A stretch of DNA of 64,000 nt from Achatina immaculata (lineage: Eukaryota; Mollusca; Gastropoda; Stylommatophora; Achatinidae): contig CM019714.1 of NCBI GenBank assembly GCA_009760885.1, forward strand, positions 4,892,312-4,956,311, written 5' to 3'. Shown one piece after another: positions 37,901-52,100 of the stretch. A program made the translations under genes and the position numbers. The notes under the pieces were generated by a model. That model was not told the DNA's origin. It searched no databases and saw only the letters and a list, made by a program, of their open reading frames with translations. Positions within the stretch are counted from its first letter, which is position 1. Every line of letters begins with the position of its first letter.

Positions 37901-40900
37901 AATCTTTTAAAAATGACTGGGGGGAAAAAAAAAAGTACAACGGACATGACAGAATGCATCTCTATCTTAAGTGAAAACTTAACTTCAATGATTAGAAGCT
38001 TGTGGGCTGGAAAGAAATGTATAGTGGGATTCATTCATTCATTCATATGCATGTCCCTTGTGGAACTTTTGCTTCCCTAACAGCACTCCTGTAGGCCTCT
38101 CGGTTGTGAGCAAGATGGCCTGCCACTGATTGCAGATCATCAACGATGTCCTGCAGCCATCTTCGTCTTGGTCTTCCTCTCTTTCTTTTTCCCATTATGT
38201 ACCCTTCCAAGATGGTCTTCTCTAGACTATCATGATGTTTAATATGTCCAAAATATTTAAGTTTTCTCTCTTTAATCCTCTTTACTAGCCAGCCTTCTTC
38301 AATATTAAGTTCTTGTAGTATGGATATATTTGTTCTTTTTTTGTGTCCATGATATCTGAAGAACTCTTCTGCAGCATTTACATTCAAAGGCATTTATGTG
38401 ATTCTCAGCTGTTTTGTTAAGTGTCCAGGTCCCATGGGCATATGTTGCAATTGCATGCCCTTAAAAATCTTATTTTTGTAGTTCTGTCTGTTCCTCTCCA
38501 CAGATTCTTTATTTGTTTTACTTTCTGAAGAGTGATAGATGTCCTCCTTTTAATTTCCCTCATTGTATCTCCATTATTAGTTAGTAGTGATCCAAGATAT
38601 TCAAAACTGTCCGTTTCTTCCAGTTTTTCCTCATTGATACATATTTCAGCAGCCTTGCTTGTTTTATCAGTTGTCATAAATTTAGTTTTCTTCACATTAA
38701 GATAGAGGTTTTGTTCTTCGCTGTTCTTACGGACTGACATAATTAGTTTTTCCATTCTTTTTTGTGTTGCTGACAGTAATACTGTGTCATCAGCATATCT
38801 AATCTCTGGTATTTCATAACCTCCAATTGTTATGGCACCGTAATATTCTTTGTCTAAATCTTCTCTAACATTCCTCATTATATTTTCAGTATACAAGTTA
38901 ATTAAGTAGGGTGACAATATGCACCCCTGATGGAGCCCTTGTTTTATGTAAAACCAAGTTGTTGTTTCACCATTTATTCTTACTGCTGCTTGTTGGTCTA
39001 GTGGGATATGAACATAAAATGTCTTATCTAGTTTCCAGTGTGATATTATCTGATATGTTTCAATATGTAGACCACTCAACACGAATTTGGTACTTTTCAT
39101 CTGTGCTGGATTTAGACTTCAGGAAGTCTCGAGCTATTTAAAGCTCGGAGATACTTGTTAGAAATAGTAAAATAATATGTTCTGTGAGGTCTTGCGGATT
39201 GTCAGGCTCTAAGTTGAAATTAACTTATTACCAAATCCAGCACTGATTTTACTGAGTGTAAAAATGGATGTGATAATTCCAATGTATATTATAGTGACAA
39301 ATGTAATGTGACAAGTGTGATAATGACATATGTGACAGTGGCAAGTATGAAAGTGACAAGTGTGATAATGACAAGTGTGACAGCAACACATGTGATAGTG
39401 ACAAGTATGACCATACCAAATGTGACAGAAACAAGTATATTAATGACAAGTGTGACAGCAACAAGTGTGACAATGACAAGTGTGACAGCAATACATGTGA
39501 TAGTGACAAGTATGACCATACCAAATGTGACAGTGACAAGTATAATAATGATAAGTGTGACAGCAACAAGTGTGATAATGACAAGTGTGATAGCAATATG
39601 TGTGATAGTGACAAGTGTTATAATGACAAGTGTGATAGTGGCAAGTATGACAGTGGCAAGTGTGACAGTGACAAGTGTGACAGTGACAAGTGTGATAGTG
39701 AAAAATGTTATAATGACAAGTGTGACAGTGACAAGTGTTATAATGACAAGTGTGATAGTGACAAGTGTGACAGTGAAAAGTGTTATAATGACAAGTGTGA
39801 TAATGACAAGTGTGATAGTGACAAATGTGACAGTGACAAGTGTGACAGTGACAAGTGTTATAATGACAAGTGTGACAGTGGTGAGTGTGACAGTGAGAAG
39901 TGTTACAGTGACAAGTATGACAGTAGTGAATGTGACAGTGAGAAGTGTGACAGTGACAAGTATGATAGTGGTGAATGTGACAGTGAGAAGTGTGACAGTG
40001 ACAAGTATGATAGTGATGAATGTGACAGTGAGAAGTGTGACAGTGACAAGTATGACAGTAGTGAATGTGACAGTGAGAAGTGTGACAGTGACAAGTATGA
40101 TAGTGGTGAATGTGACAGTGAGAAGTGTGACAGTGACAAGTATGATAGTGGTGAATGTGACAGTGAGAAGTGTGACAGTGACAAGTATGATAGTGGTGAA
40201 TGTGACAGTGAAAAGTGTGACAGTGACAAGACACTTAGTGGTAAGAGTAAATATTAAATGATAAAAAAAAGACAATCATGAAGAAAATACAGAATGACTG
40301 AAAAGAACAGGCTGACTTTGATGAGAATGATGATTATGATGATGATGGTGACGAGAGTTCACAAGGAAAACCAACATAAATCTAAGACAACTGGTTTAAG
40401 TGCACACAATTCTAAGTATAACTGATGAGTGAGATAAACTCATACAACAGGTAGTAAAAAGATAAACTCATACAACAGGTAGTAAAAAGATAAACTCATA
40501 CAACAGGTAGTAAAAAGATAAACTCTAAGCATAGATGAAAAATTTGATACTCCAAGCTATAGATGACAAATTTAGAAGATAAACTCAAGATGATAAGGGG
40601 GATAAAGTATAAATGATAAGGAGATAAAATTTAGACAATAAGTGAGATAAAGCATATCAAAAGATCATGACACAGACAACTGATGAAATCATCATGTATG
40701 TTGCTAAACCTAACTATTACTCATAGATATCCTAGTGTAATTAATCATCATTTAGCTCCATTATCTAAAGATATCCTAGTTAAGTAATCATCATTTAGCT
40801 TCATTATCTAAAGATATCCTAGTTAAGTAATCATCATTTAGCTCCACTATCTAAAGATGTCCTGGTGTAAGTAATTATCATTTAGCTCCACTATCTAAAG

Positions 40901-43900
40901 ATCACAAGCTATAAGTAATCATCATTTAGCTTCACTATCTAAAGATCTAAAGATATCCTGGTGTAAGTAATCATCATTTAGCTTCACTATCTAAAGATCT
41001 AAAGATAACCTGGTGTTAAATTAAAGTTAAGATTTATTAAATTTACTTTTTGATTTATTTAAAGACATCTTGGGCTTAAAAATCATCATTTAATTGTAAT
41101 TTCTAAAGACATTCTATAGCAGGCAATCACCATCTAGCTTCAGTATCTAAAGACATTCTATAGCAAGTAATAATCTAGCTTCAGTATTTAAGAATATTCA
41201 AATGTAAATAAAGGTGAATATAAAGAAATCCCAGTGCTGCAAAAACAAAGCTATCTCAAGAAAGATAAATGTGTATAAGAAAGTATTAACCTGTAAAGAT
41301 GTCTGGTTTAAGGAGAGACCGGCATACATAAAGTGAAATGTCAGGAAACTTCATCATAAAAGTAAATCATAGTGTATTAAAACTACAGACAACTGTAATG
41401 ATAGTGTATTAAAACTACAGACAACTGTAATGATAGTGTATTAAAACTACAGACAACTGTAATGATAGTGTATTAAAACTACAGACAACTGTAATGATAG
41501 TGTATCAAAACTACAGTTTCATTACAGTTCCCAGTGTAAGGAACATACAAATCCTAGCGTTAGATAACTGCAAGTTATCCAGATATCCTAATGTAAGGGA
41601 ATTATATATCATAGTGTAAGAATACTACAGACACTAGTATAAGGGAAGCACATATCCTAGTGTAAGGAAGCTCAGATCCTAGTGTAAGGAAACTCAGATC
41701 CTAGTGTAAAGAAACTCAGATCCTAATGTAAGCACTCTACATGATATCTGAATGTAATGTTCACAAATGTGATTCACTGGATGTATGTTCCACACTTGAC
41801 ATGGTAAACCTTTACAATGTGAGGTTTTTTTTTACTTTAGGTGAATATTTAAGTGAATGGTCATCAAAGAAACTGGTTTCACCAACTGGAGAGGGAAGAT
41901 TAGGAACAGAGAGGAATGGAGGCGAACTTTTTCTGCAGCAATGAGCCTTAATGGCTCAAGAAGAAGAAGAGGAAGAGAAGGAAGAAGAGGAGGAAGAAGA
42001 AGAAGAAGAAGAGGAGGATAAAGAAGAGGAAGAGGAGGAGGAAGAAGAGAAAGAAGAGGAGGAAGAAGAAGAAGAGGAGGAAGAGGAAGAGGAGGAGGAA
42101 GAACAGGAAGAGGAGGAAGAAGAAGAAGGTGAAGAGGAGGAGGAAGAAGAGGAAAAGGAAGAAGAAGAAGATGAAGAGGAGGAGGAAGAAGAGGAAGAGG
42201 AGGAAGAAGAAGAAGAGGAAGAGGAAAAAGAGGAAAAGGAGGGGGAAGAAGAGGAGGAGGAAGAAGAGAAAGAAGAAGAGGAGGAGGTGGAGGAGGAGGA
42301 GGAGGAAGAAGAAGAAGGAAGAGAAGGAGGAAGAAGAAGAGGAAGAGGAGGAGGAGGAAGAAGAAGAAGGAAGAGAAGGAGGAAGAAGAAGAGGAGGAGA
42401 AGGAGGAAGAAGAAGAAGAAGAAGAAGAAGAATATTTTGAGAAAGACTGAGTTAAACCTTTTGTAGGGAATGTAAAATCCATGGAAGTGTAAATTTATGA
42501 AAGGACTTGTCAAATCTGTAGAGGAAGTCTCAAATCAATGAAAGAAAGTGACAAATCTATGAAAGAACATGGCCAATCTACAGGTGAAATGGCAAATCTA
42601 TGAAAGAAAGTGACAAATCTATGAAAGAACATGGCCAATCTACAGGTGAAATGGCAAATCTATGAAAGAAAGTGACAAATCTATGAAAGAACATGGCCAA
42701 TCTACAGGTGAAATGGCAAATCTATGAAAGAAAGTGACAAATCTATGAAAGAACATGGCCAATCTACAGGTGAAATGGCAAATCTATATGCCTAAAATAT
42801 AAATAAACTATGCATTAAGTATTTCAAAATAGCAAAAAAAATTGCATAAAAAAACTGCATTTTTTACTGCTAGAAACTAAAAGCCCAAAAGTGATCCATG
42901 AAGTGCTGACCTGATAACTACAAACACTAACTACATGCATCAGGAAAGATGAATTTTGGTTTTAAAAAAAAAACAAAAAAAACCACAAAAAAAGAAAGCC
43001 CACATTTGTGTGAGAATGGATGTCTTACAGTACTAAATTCTCCACCAACTCTGGCCTGGGAGAAGGGCTTTGATGGATGCATCTTTGACCATAATCTGGC
43101 TGCTAGCTACAAGAATCAACATTAGTTAGTATAAAAACTAGTCACATACAACTTTCGGATGCAAAAAAATGAGTCCAAAATTTACATTAGAAATAGTCAT
43201 AACTATTAAAATCAATATTTGTGAACATAATTATTTGTCAATTTCAACAGTAACAACATGTAAGTTTTTATCACTAACAACAATAATCAATATTTGTCAC
43301 CCTCATTTGCAATCAACATTTCTCTCTGGGATTATAGACCATCTGTATCCTGCAGTACCCATATTCATCAACTGTTTATTTTACAGACCCAACTTTGTTA
43401 CATCATCACTCACCATTAAGTCTGAAACAATGTTGGTCGTCACAGTGCAACCATCATTCTGACATTACATCAGACATCACAGTGCAACCATCATTCTGAC
43501 ATTACATCAGATATCAAAGTGCAACCATCACTCTGACATTACATCAGATATCAAAGTGCAACCATCACTCTGACATTACATCAGATATCAAAGTGCAACC
43601 ATCACTCTGACATTACATCAGATATCAAAGTGCAACATAACTTTGGCCATCAATGTGCAACCATCACTCTGACATAACTTTGGTCATCAAAGTACAACTC
43701 TGACATACATTAGTCATCTAAGTGCAACATCACTTTTTGCTTCTTTTAGATATTAACAAGAGTTTACCAGCTATCTCCAGCAGCAAACAGAGTCAATTGT
43801 TACAGGAACTGGTTGTAGTAGGAGTCAGCTGTCTTTATTCAGCTGTCTCATAGTCAGTTATTCCATGAGTCAGTATTGTTTGGAGTCAATTGTTCTAGTG

Positions 43901-46128
43901 GTCATTTGTACCAAGAGTCAGTTGTGTCTGGAGTCAATTGTTCTAGTGGTCATTTGTACCAAGAGTCAATTGTGTCTGGAGTCAATTGTTCTAGTGGTCA
44001 TTTATACCAAGAGTCAGTTATATTGTAGCTGGTTGTACTAGAAGTCAAATGTTCCAGAAGTTAGTTGTACCAGAAATCAGCTTTACCAGAAGTCATTTGT
44101 ACCAGAAGTCAGCTTTATCAGAAGTCAGTTGTACTAGATGTCAATAGTTTCAGAAGTCAGCTGTACCAGAAATCAGCTGTACCAGAAATCAGTTTTACCA
44201 GAAGTCAGTTGTACCAGCAGTCCAGTGTGCTAAGAGTTAGTTTCCATCTTTTAACTGACTATGATGAATATGACATGGTCTTTGCTTGACTTGTCCTCAT
44301 GAGTTATATATAATCTTGCTCTTTCAGTTACTTCAGAAGTTATGTACAAGATGTACCATATACAGATTCCATGTGGTGTCAGATTTTCCAATGCTCTTCA
44401 ATTATAATATAATTTTATATTGTATTTTCCAATATTCTCCAAATTTTCCTTCTTTGGTCATATTTTCCAGTGTTCTTGAACCTCTCCTTCTTTCATCATA
44501 TTTTCCAGTGTTCTTGAACCTCTCCTTCTTTCATCATATTTTCCAGTGTTCTTGAACCTCTCCTTCTTTCATCATATTTTCCAGTGTTCTTGCACCTCTC
44601 CTTCTTTCATCATATTTTCCAGTGTTCTTGAACCTCTCCTTTTTTCATCATATTTTCCAGTTTTCTTCAGCTTTTCCATCTGATATCAGATTCTAGATTC
44701 CCAGTTATTTTCTACTTTTCATTAACTGCTTCCTTACTGCAACAGTTTAAATGTCTTGTCATGTCATGTGTGAGAAGTCTGCCTCACAGCAAATCTCCCC
44801 ACTCTCACATCAAATCTTTCCATCCTCACAGCAAATCTTCCCATTTTCACATCAAATCTTTCCTTCCTCACACCAAATCTTCCTACTCTCACAGCAAATC
44901 TTCCCACTTTCACATCAAATCTTTCCATCCTCACAGCAAATCTTCTCATTCTCATAGCAAATCTTCCCACCCTCACATCAAACCTTCCCACTCTCACAGC
45001 AAATCTTCCCATTTTCATATCAAATCTTTCCATGCTCATGTCAACTTTCATATTCTTCCACAGTTCCTAGATGACTATTTTTCAGGTTAAACAAATGGGT
45101 GTGTATATAAGTTACTGTACAAACTGGGTCACATCTACAAAAATGTATTATTTTATTTTTTTCTGATATTTGTTACAATCATTTTTGAAGAAAATTTATA
45201 CATATGAACCAAACAAAGCAAACACTGCAAATCACATCTAAGGTCAAGGGTCAAGGGTCAACTAATCACCTTGACATCAGCCTCAAGGTCAGTGCCAGAT
45301 GAAGGATGGCTGAGTACATTTTCTGCAACTCTCTGAGCGTGCTCCGTTAACAAATCCATAATGTCATTTTCTGTGACATCTGACATCTGTGGCTTAGATT
45401 CTGAAATAGTTGAAGGACCTCAGTATTCACAAAAGTAAAATACAAGCAATGAAAATATGGTAGATCTATTAATACACACAAAACAAACACTTGAGTCTTT
45501 TATGTTTGGTTTTTTTGTATGCTAATTATGTAATTATTGTGAATAGCAAAGCATACAACTATTGTAATTTTAGAGTTAATATATGACATATAAAAACTGA
45601 AAAACAGTTAAAGAAATAAACAACAAATTAGACTCTTTTGAAAATAAATGCCTAAGGAAAATACTCGGTATAAAGTGGAACTTATTCAAGAACAACACAG
45701 AGATAAGACAGATGAGCACAACCTGACTCATGAGTGATCAGAAAAAGATGATGGACATATGTAGGCCATGTGATGAGAAGAAACAGTAAAAGAGTACCAA
45801 AACAAGCTATCAAGTGGAACACAACAGGCTGAAGAAAAGGATGTTGACCACATGAAACTCTGAAGAGGACACTGTTAAGAGAGGGCAGTTTAGTAGGCAT
45901 TACATCCCTTGATGAGGTTGAAAACCTCGCCAAAAACAGGAAAACTTGGCGAAGTACCATGTAAGCCCTAAGTGACGTTTAGCGGCATGGGAAGGATGTA
46001 AGATACGCAAACTAACATGTGGACAATGGAAAGTAAGAAGAGTGGATACATTCTTAACATGGCTGGGAGAACTTGCTATACGCACAACTATTGTAGAGTT
46101 ACTATGAATCAACGTAAAATCATCACAT

Positions 46129-46162
<34 letters not shown>

Positions 46163-49100
46163 TTCACAGATACAGATACAATCTGCCTCCATTCTTCTTT
46201 GTTTCTGGTTTTCTCTCTCCAGTTGTTCACTCCAAGGTCCTGTTCTACACAGACTCTCCATCTTTGGTTTGGTCTTGTCCCCTCCATCTACTGTGTGTGT
46301 GTATAAGAGTTTGGTCTGATGACCCTCTTGCATCCTTCATACATAACCCAGCCAATGTGATCTGTTAGGCTTGGTTGTGGGGGTAGTTAGTGGTTCTCTA
46401 TGCAAGCTTTGGATGTCTCTGTTCCTTCTAACTCTCCAGGTTCTATTGTTATATTTTCTGATGGGACCTATGGTGGCTGTACATGTTATTATGACATAGC
46501 TAAGAATGATATGTATGACGATGAGTACAGTGTACACAGGTTCACAACAATTGTACAAGCTTTTCACAAAACATGTGTCACATAAAACACAGCTAAGATG
46601 ATTCTATATTTAACTACAATAACAGCCTTTATAAACATCACAGGTCTCTTCCCGTTCCGGGCTGGACTCTTCCGCTTTGTCAAGTTTTTGCCATGGTCCC
46701 GATAGGGATCCTAGCTTCATTTCATTAAAAACCCGGTGTAACTTTTGATTGTAAACAGTTTAGTACGCATGTCTAGTGACCTCTGTCACCATTTTGAAAG
46801 CATCATAACAACGGGGTTCAAAATAAAGAGTTTCGATTGAAAAAAATCAATTTTTGTGTGACTTCGGAGGCAACCATGTCCCCTTACGACTAGACCACTG
46901 TTCGTGAATGTACCCCCAAGTAGAATTATAGACTATTAGATGGACTGGAGAAGTAGTTAGAAAGTTATTTCAGGTATTATTTTAAAGTGAACATGCAACA
47001 TAATCACACAATGAGATCAGATAAAACGACAAAGTCGACCTACATATCGCCGGTCTATCAATGCCAGTCCCAGACCTCTCTGATGAACAGTAATATACAA
47101 TTATCAGCTAAAATCATCACACTACATCTTTTTTCCTAAAAAAACTCTTCACTTATGAAATATTCTTACATTTATAGCTATTTGGAGGCATAATACGCAT
47201 ACATTCAACATGGAAATAATTAGTTAAAAATTATCCCCTAAACATACGAAGTCCCGCGCTTTTTGTCTGGCACAGAAGGGAACCTCCAAGCTTTCTGTCT
47301 GGCACAGAAGGGAACCTCCAAGCTTTCTCTGTGGCACAGAAGAGAACGTCCAAGCTTTTTGTCTGGCACAGAAGGGAACCTCCAAGCTTTCTGTCTGGCA
47401 CAGAAGAGAACGTCCAAGCTTTCTGTCTGGCACAGAAGAGAACGTCCAAGCTTTCTGTCTGGCACAGAAGAGAACCTCCAAGCTTTCTGTCTGGCACAGA
47501 AGAGAACGTCCAAGCTTTCTGTCTGGCACAGAAGAGAACGTCCAAGCTTTCTGTCTGGCACAGAAGAGAACCTCCATGCTTTTTGTCTGGCACAGAAGAG
47601 AACGTCCAAGCTTTCTGTCTGGCACAGAAGAGAACGTCCAAGCTTTCTGTCTGGCACAGAAGAGAACCTCCAAGCTTTTTGTCTGGCACAGAAGAGAACG
47701 TCCGAGCTTTTTGTCTGGCACAGAAGAGAATGTCCAAGCTTTTTGTCTGGCACAGAAGAGAACGTCCGAGCTTTTTGTCTGGCACAGAAGAGAACGTCCG
47801 AGCTTTTTGTCTGACAGAGAAGAGAACGTCCAAGCTTTTTGTCTGGCACAGAAGAGAACGTGCGAGCTTTCTGTCTGACAGAGAAGAGAATGTCCGAGCT
47901 TTTTGTCTGGCAAAGAAGAGAACGTCCGAGCTTTTTGTCTGGTACAGAAGAGAACGTCCGAGCTTTTTGTCTGACAGAGAAGAGAACGTGCGAGCTTTCT
48001 GTCTGACAGAGAAGAGAACGTCTGAGCTTTTTGTCTGGCACAGAAGAGAACCTCCAGAAGAGAACGTCCGAGCTTTTTGTCTGGCACAGAAGAGAACCTC
48101 CAGACGAGAACGTCCCAGCTTTTTGTCTGGCAAAGAAGAGAACCTCCAGAAGAGAACGTCCGAGCTTTTTGTCTGGCACAGAAGAGAACCTCCAGAAGAG
48201 AACGTCCCAGCTTTTTGTCCGGCACAGAAGAGAACGTCCCAGCTTTTTGTCCGGCACAGAAGAGAAAATCCGTGCTTTTTCCTCCGGCACGGATGTGAGG
48301 AAGATTCAAATCTAGAAATAATTTTCTTTCAAAGAAAACAACGAAACAAATACAAACAAACTCAAGAACAGAAGTGGAATAAGAACTTTTTGTTCTGAAT
48401 ATAAAAGAAAGGGCGAAGAAGCTGAACTGTCATGGAAGATTTAAAGTTTATAAAGCTTACCTTTCTTAGTCATCTTAGATCGCGAAAGAGTTCGTGGTTT
48501 ACCAGTTTTCTCATCACTGAATTCTTCGTCTGAAACACTGATCTTATCATCGCTTGTGTTCACTGCAAGAAAGTTGACATCTGTTGCATGAAAACTTGGA
48601 GCAGCAAGACAAGTAAAGTGAACTCATACATGAAACAATTAAATATTTTGTCCGGAACATGCGGTCGGACAATCTATTTTTTGACTGAACAGATAAGCTG
48701 ATTCTTAACTAAAGGATGACTCTCGTTCTAGCAGCTGATGCAAAAAGTATGGGGAAAAAAGCAGAATTTGAAATAAGAAATTCTTTCCTTTTCTGCCTTC
48801 ATACTGAAAGAAGTATTGTTTGTGTTGCACTATAGTTTTGCAGCTAGGCTGTGAAATACGTGCCTTTATGTGTAATATATTTGACTCAAGCATGGCTTAG
48901 TTTACCCAGTTTACCTTCCAGGTTTGATCGTTATTCACTTGACCAGACTTTGGCCTATTGCCAAGATGCATAAGTAGCAGGCATAATAGGGTCTTGGTTA
49001 CCTATGGCTCCTGTCTCTGATACAGGCAGTCAAATGTGGAATAGAGACTTGGTTATCTATGGCTCCTGTCTCTGATACAAGCAGTTAAGTGTAGAGACTT

Positions 49101-52100
49101 GGTTATCTATGGCTCCTGTCTCTGATACAAGCAGTTAAGTGTAGAGACTTGGTTATCTATGGCTCCTGTCTCTGATACAGGCAGTCAAGTGTGGAATAGA
49201 GACTTGGTTATCTATGGCTCCTGTCTCTGATACAAGCAGTCAAGTGTAGAGACTTGGTTATCTATGGCTCCTATCTCTGATATAAGCAGTCAAGTGTAGA
49301 GACTTGGTTATCTATGGCTCCTATCTCTGATATAGGCAGTCAAGTGTGGAATAGAGACTTGGTTATCTATGGCTCCTGTCTCTGATACAGGCAGTCAAGT
49401 GTGGAATAGAGACTTGGTTATCTATGGCTCCTGTCTCTGATACAGGCAGTCAAGTGTGGAATAGAGACTTGGTTATCTATGGCTACTGTCTCTGATACAG
49501 GCAGTCAAGTGTGGAATAGAGACTTGGTTATCTATGGCTCCTGTCTCTGATACAGGCAGTCAAGTGTGGAATAGAGACTTGGTTATCTATGGCTACTGTC
49601 TCTGATACAGGCAGTCAAGTGTGGAATAGAGACTTGGTTATCTATGGCTCCTGTCTCTGATACAGGCAGTCACGTGTGGAATAGAGACTTGGTTATCTAT
49701 GGCTCCTGTCTCTGATACAGGCAGTCAAGTGTGGAATAGAGACTTGGTTATCTATGGCTCCTGTCTCTGATATAGGCAGTCAAGTGTGGAATAGAGACTT
49801 GGTTATCTATGGCTCCTGTCTCTGATACAAGCAGTCAAGTGTAGAGACTTGGTTATCTATGGCTCCTATCTCTGATACAAGCAGTCAAGTGCAGAGACTT
49901 GGTTATCTATGGCTCCTATCTCTGATACAGGCAGTCAAGTGTGGAATACAGACTTGGTTATCTATGGCTCCTGTCTCTGATACAGGCAGTCAAGTGTGGA
50001 ATAGAGACTTGGTTATCTATGGCTCCTGTCTCTGATACAAGCAGTCAAGTGTAGAGACTTGGTTATCTATGGCTCCTGTCTCTGATACAAGCAGTCAAGT
50101 GTAGAGACTTGGTTATCTATGGCTACTGTCTCTGATACAGGCAGTCAAGTGTGGAATAGAGACTTGGTTATCTATGGCTCCTGTCTCTGATACAAGCAGT
50201 CAAGTGTAGAGACTTGGTTATCTATGGCTCCTGTCTCTGATACAGGCAGTCAAGTGTGGAATAGAGACTTGGTTATCTATGACTCCTGTCTCTGATACAA
50301 GCAGTTAAGTGTAGAGACTTGGTTATCTATGGCTCCTGTCTCTGATACAGGCAGTCAAGTGTGGAATAGAGACTTGGTTATCTATGGCTCCTGTCTCTGA
50401 TACAAGCAGTCAAGTGTAGAGACTTGGTTATCTATGGCTCCTATCTCTGATACAAGCAGTCAAGTGTAGAGACTTGGTTATCTATGGCTCCTGTCTCTGA
50501 TACAGGCAGTCAAGAGTGGAATAGAGACTTGGTTATCTATGGCTCCTGTCTCTGATACAAGCAGTCAAGTGTAGAGACTTGGTTATCTATGGCTCCTGTC
50601 TCTGATACAGGCAGTTAAGTGTAGAGACTTGGTTATCTATGGCTCCTGTCTCTGATACAGGCAGTCAAGTGTGGAATAGAAACTTGGTTATCTATGGCTC
50701 CTGTCTCTGATACAGGCAGTCAAGTGTGGAATAGGGTCATGGTTACCTATGGCTCATAGCCCTGATACGAGTATGAAATAGGGTCTTGGTTATCTATGGC
50801 TCCTAGCCTTGATACAAGCAGTCAAAGGTAGAATAAGGTATTGGTTATCTATTTCTCCCAGTCCTGATACAAGCAGTCAAGTATGGAATAGTCATGGTTA
50901 TCTATGGCTCCTAGCCCTGATACAAGCAGTGTGGAAAAGGGTCTTAGTTATCTATTTCTCTTAGCCCTGATACATGCAGTCAATTATGAAATAGGGTCTT
51001 AATTATCCATTTCTCCTAGCCCTGATACAAGAAGTCAAGTGTGGAATAGGGTCTTGGTTATCTGTTTCTCCTAGCCCTGATACGAGTATGAAATAGGGTC
51101 TTGGTTATCTGTTTCTCCTAGCCCTGATACGAGTATGAAATAGGGTCTTGGTTATCTATTTCTCCTAGCCCTGATACGAGTATGAAATAGGGTCTTTGTT
51201 ATCTATTTCTCCTAGCTCTGATACGAGTATGAAATAGGGTCTTGGTTATCTATTTCTCCTAGCCCTGACACGAGTATGAAATAGGGTCTTGGTTATCTAT
51301 TTCTCCTAGCCCTGATACGAGGTTGAAATAGGGTCTTGATTATCTATTTCTCCTAGCTCTGATACGAGTATGAAATAGGGTCTTGGTTATCTATTTCTCC
51401 TAGCCCTGATACGAGGTTGAAATAGGGTCTTGATTATCTATTTCTCCTAGCTCTGATACGAGTATGAAATAGGGTCTTTGTTATCCTTTTCTCCTAGCTG
51501 ATACGAGTATGGAATATAGTCTTTGTTATCTATTTCTCCTAGCCCTGATACGAGTATGAAATAGGGTCTTGATTATCTATTTCTCCTAGCTCTGATACGA
51601 GTATGAAATAGGGTCTTTGTTATCCTTTTCTCCTAGCTGATACGAGTATGGAATATAGTCTTTGTTATCTATTTCTCCTAGCCCTGATACGAGTATGAAA
51701 TAGGGTCTTGATTATCTATTTCTCCTAGCTCTGATACGAGTATGAAATAGGGTCTTATTTATCTATTTCTCCTAGCCCTTATACGAGTATGAAATAGGGT
51801 CTTTGTTATCTATCGCTCCCCAGCTCTAAGTATGGCAGCACATTATCTCACGTGATCAAAGTGATAATTCTTTGCACATTTTGTGAAGGATTTACAAATC
51901 CAAGATTCTCAGATAAACTGAAAGATGGCTTTACATGTATGTGGTCTTGTAACAGTTAATTATTTCTTTCACTTTTCACATAATGACCCCCCCCCCCCCC
52001 CCCCCCCACTCATGATAATGAGCTGTGAAGCTCTGAGACCGTAACCCAGAAAGTTTGAAAACCACTGGCATGTTTGTGAGTACCTTCATTCTCTTGATGT

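Noticed and set aside
41951..42466. Poly-Glu protein encoded at 41951-42466
   Set aside because: Pure GAA/GAG tract; the frame is a consequence of triplet repeat composition, with no start context or splice signals.
43030..43125. Additional KIAA2012-like exon on the minus strand (PDYGQRCIHQSPSPRPELVE, donor GTAAGA)
   Set aside because: It looks coding and has a fair donor, but it ends two bases out of phase while both flanking exons meet in phase 0; inclusion would create a stop in the exon at 34564.
46640..47090. DNA transposon or MITE with ends ACAGGTCTC and GACCTCTCTG
   Set aside because: The inverted repeat is short and imperfect, no target duplication is visible and no coding remnant was found; noted only as a possible relic.
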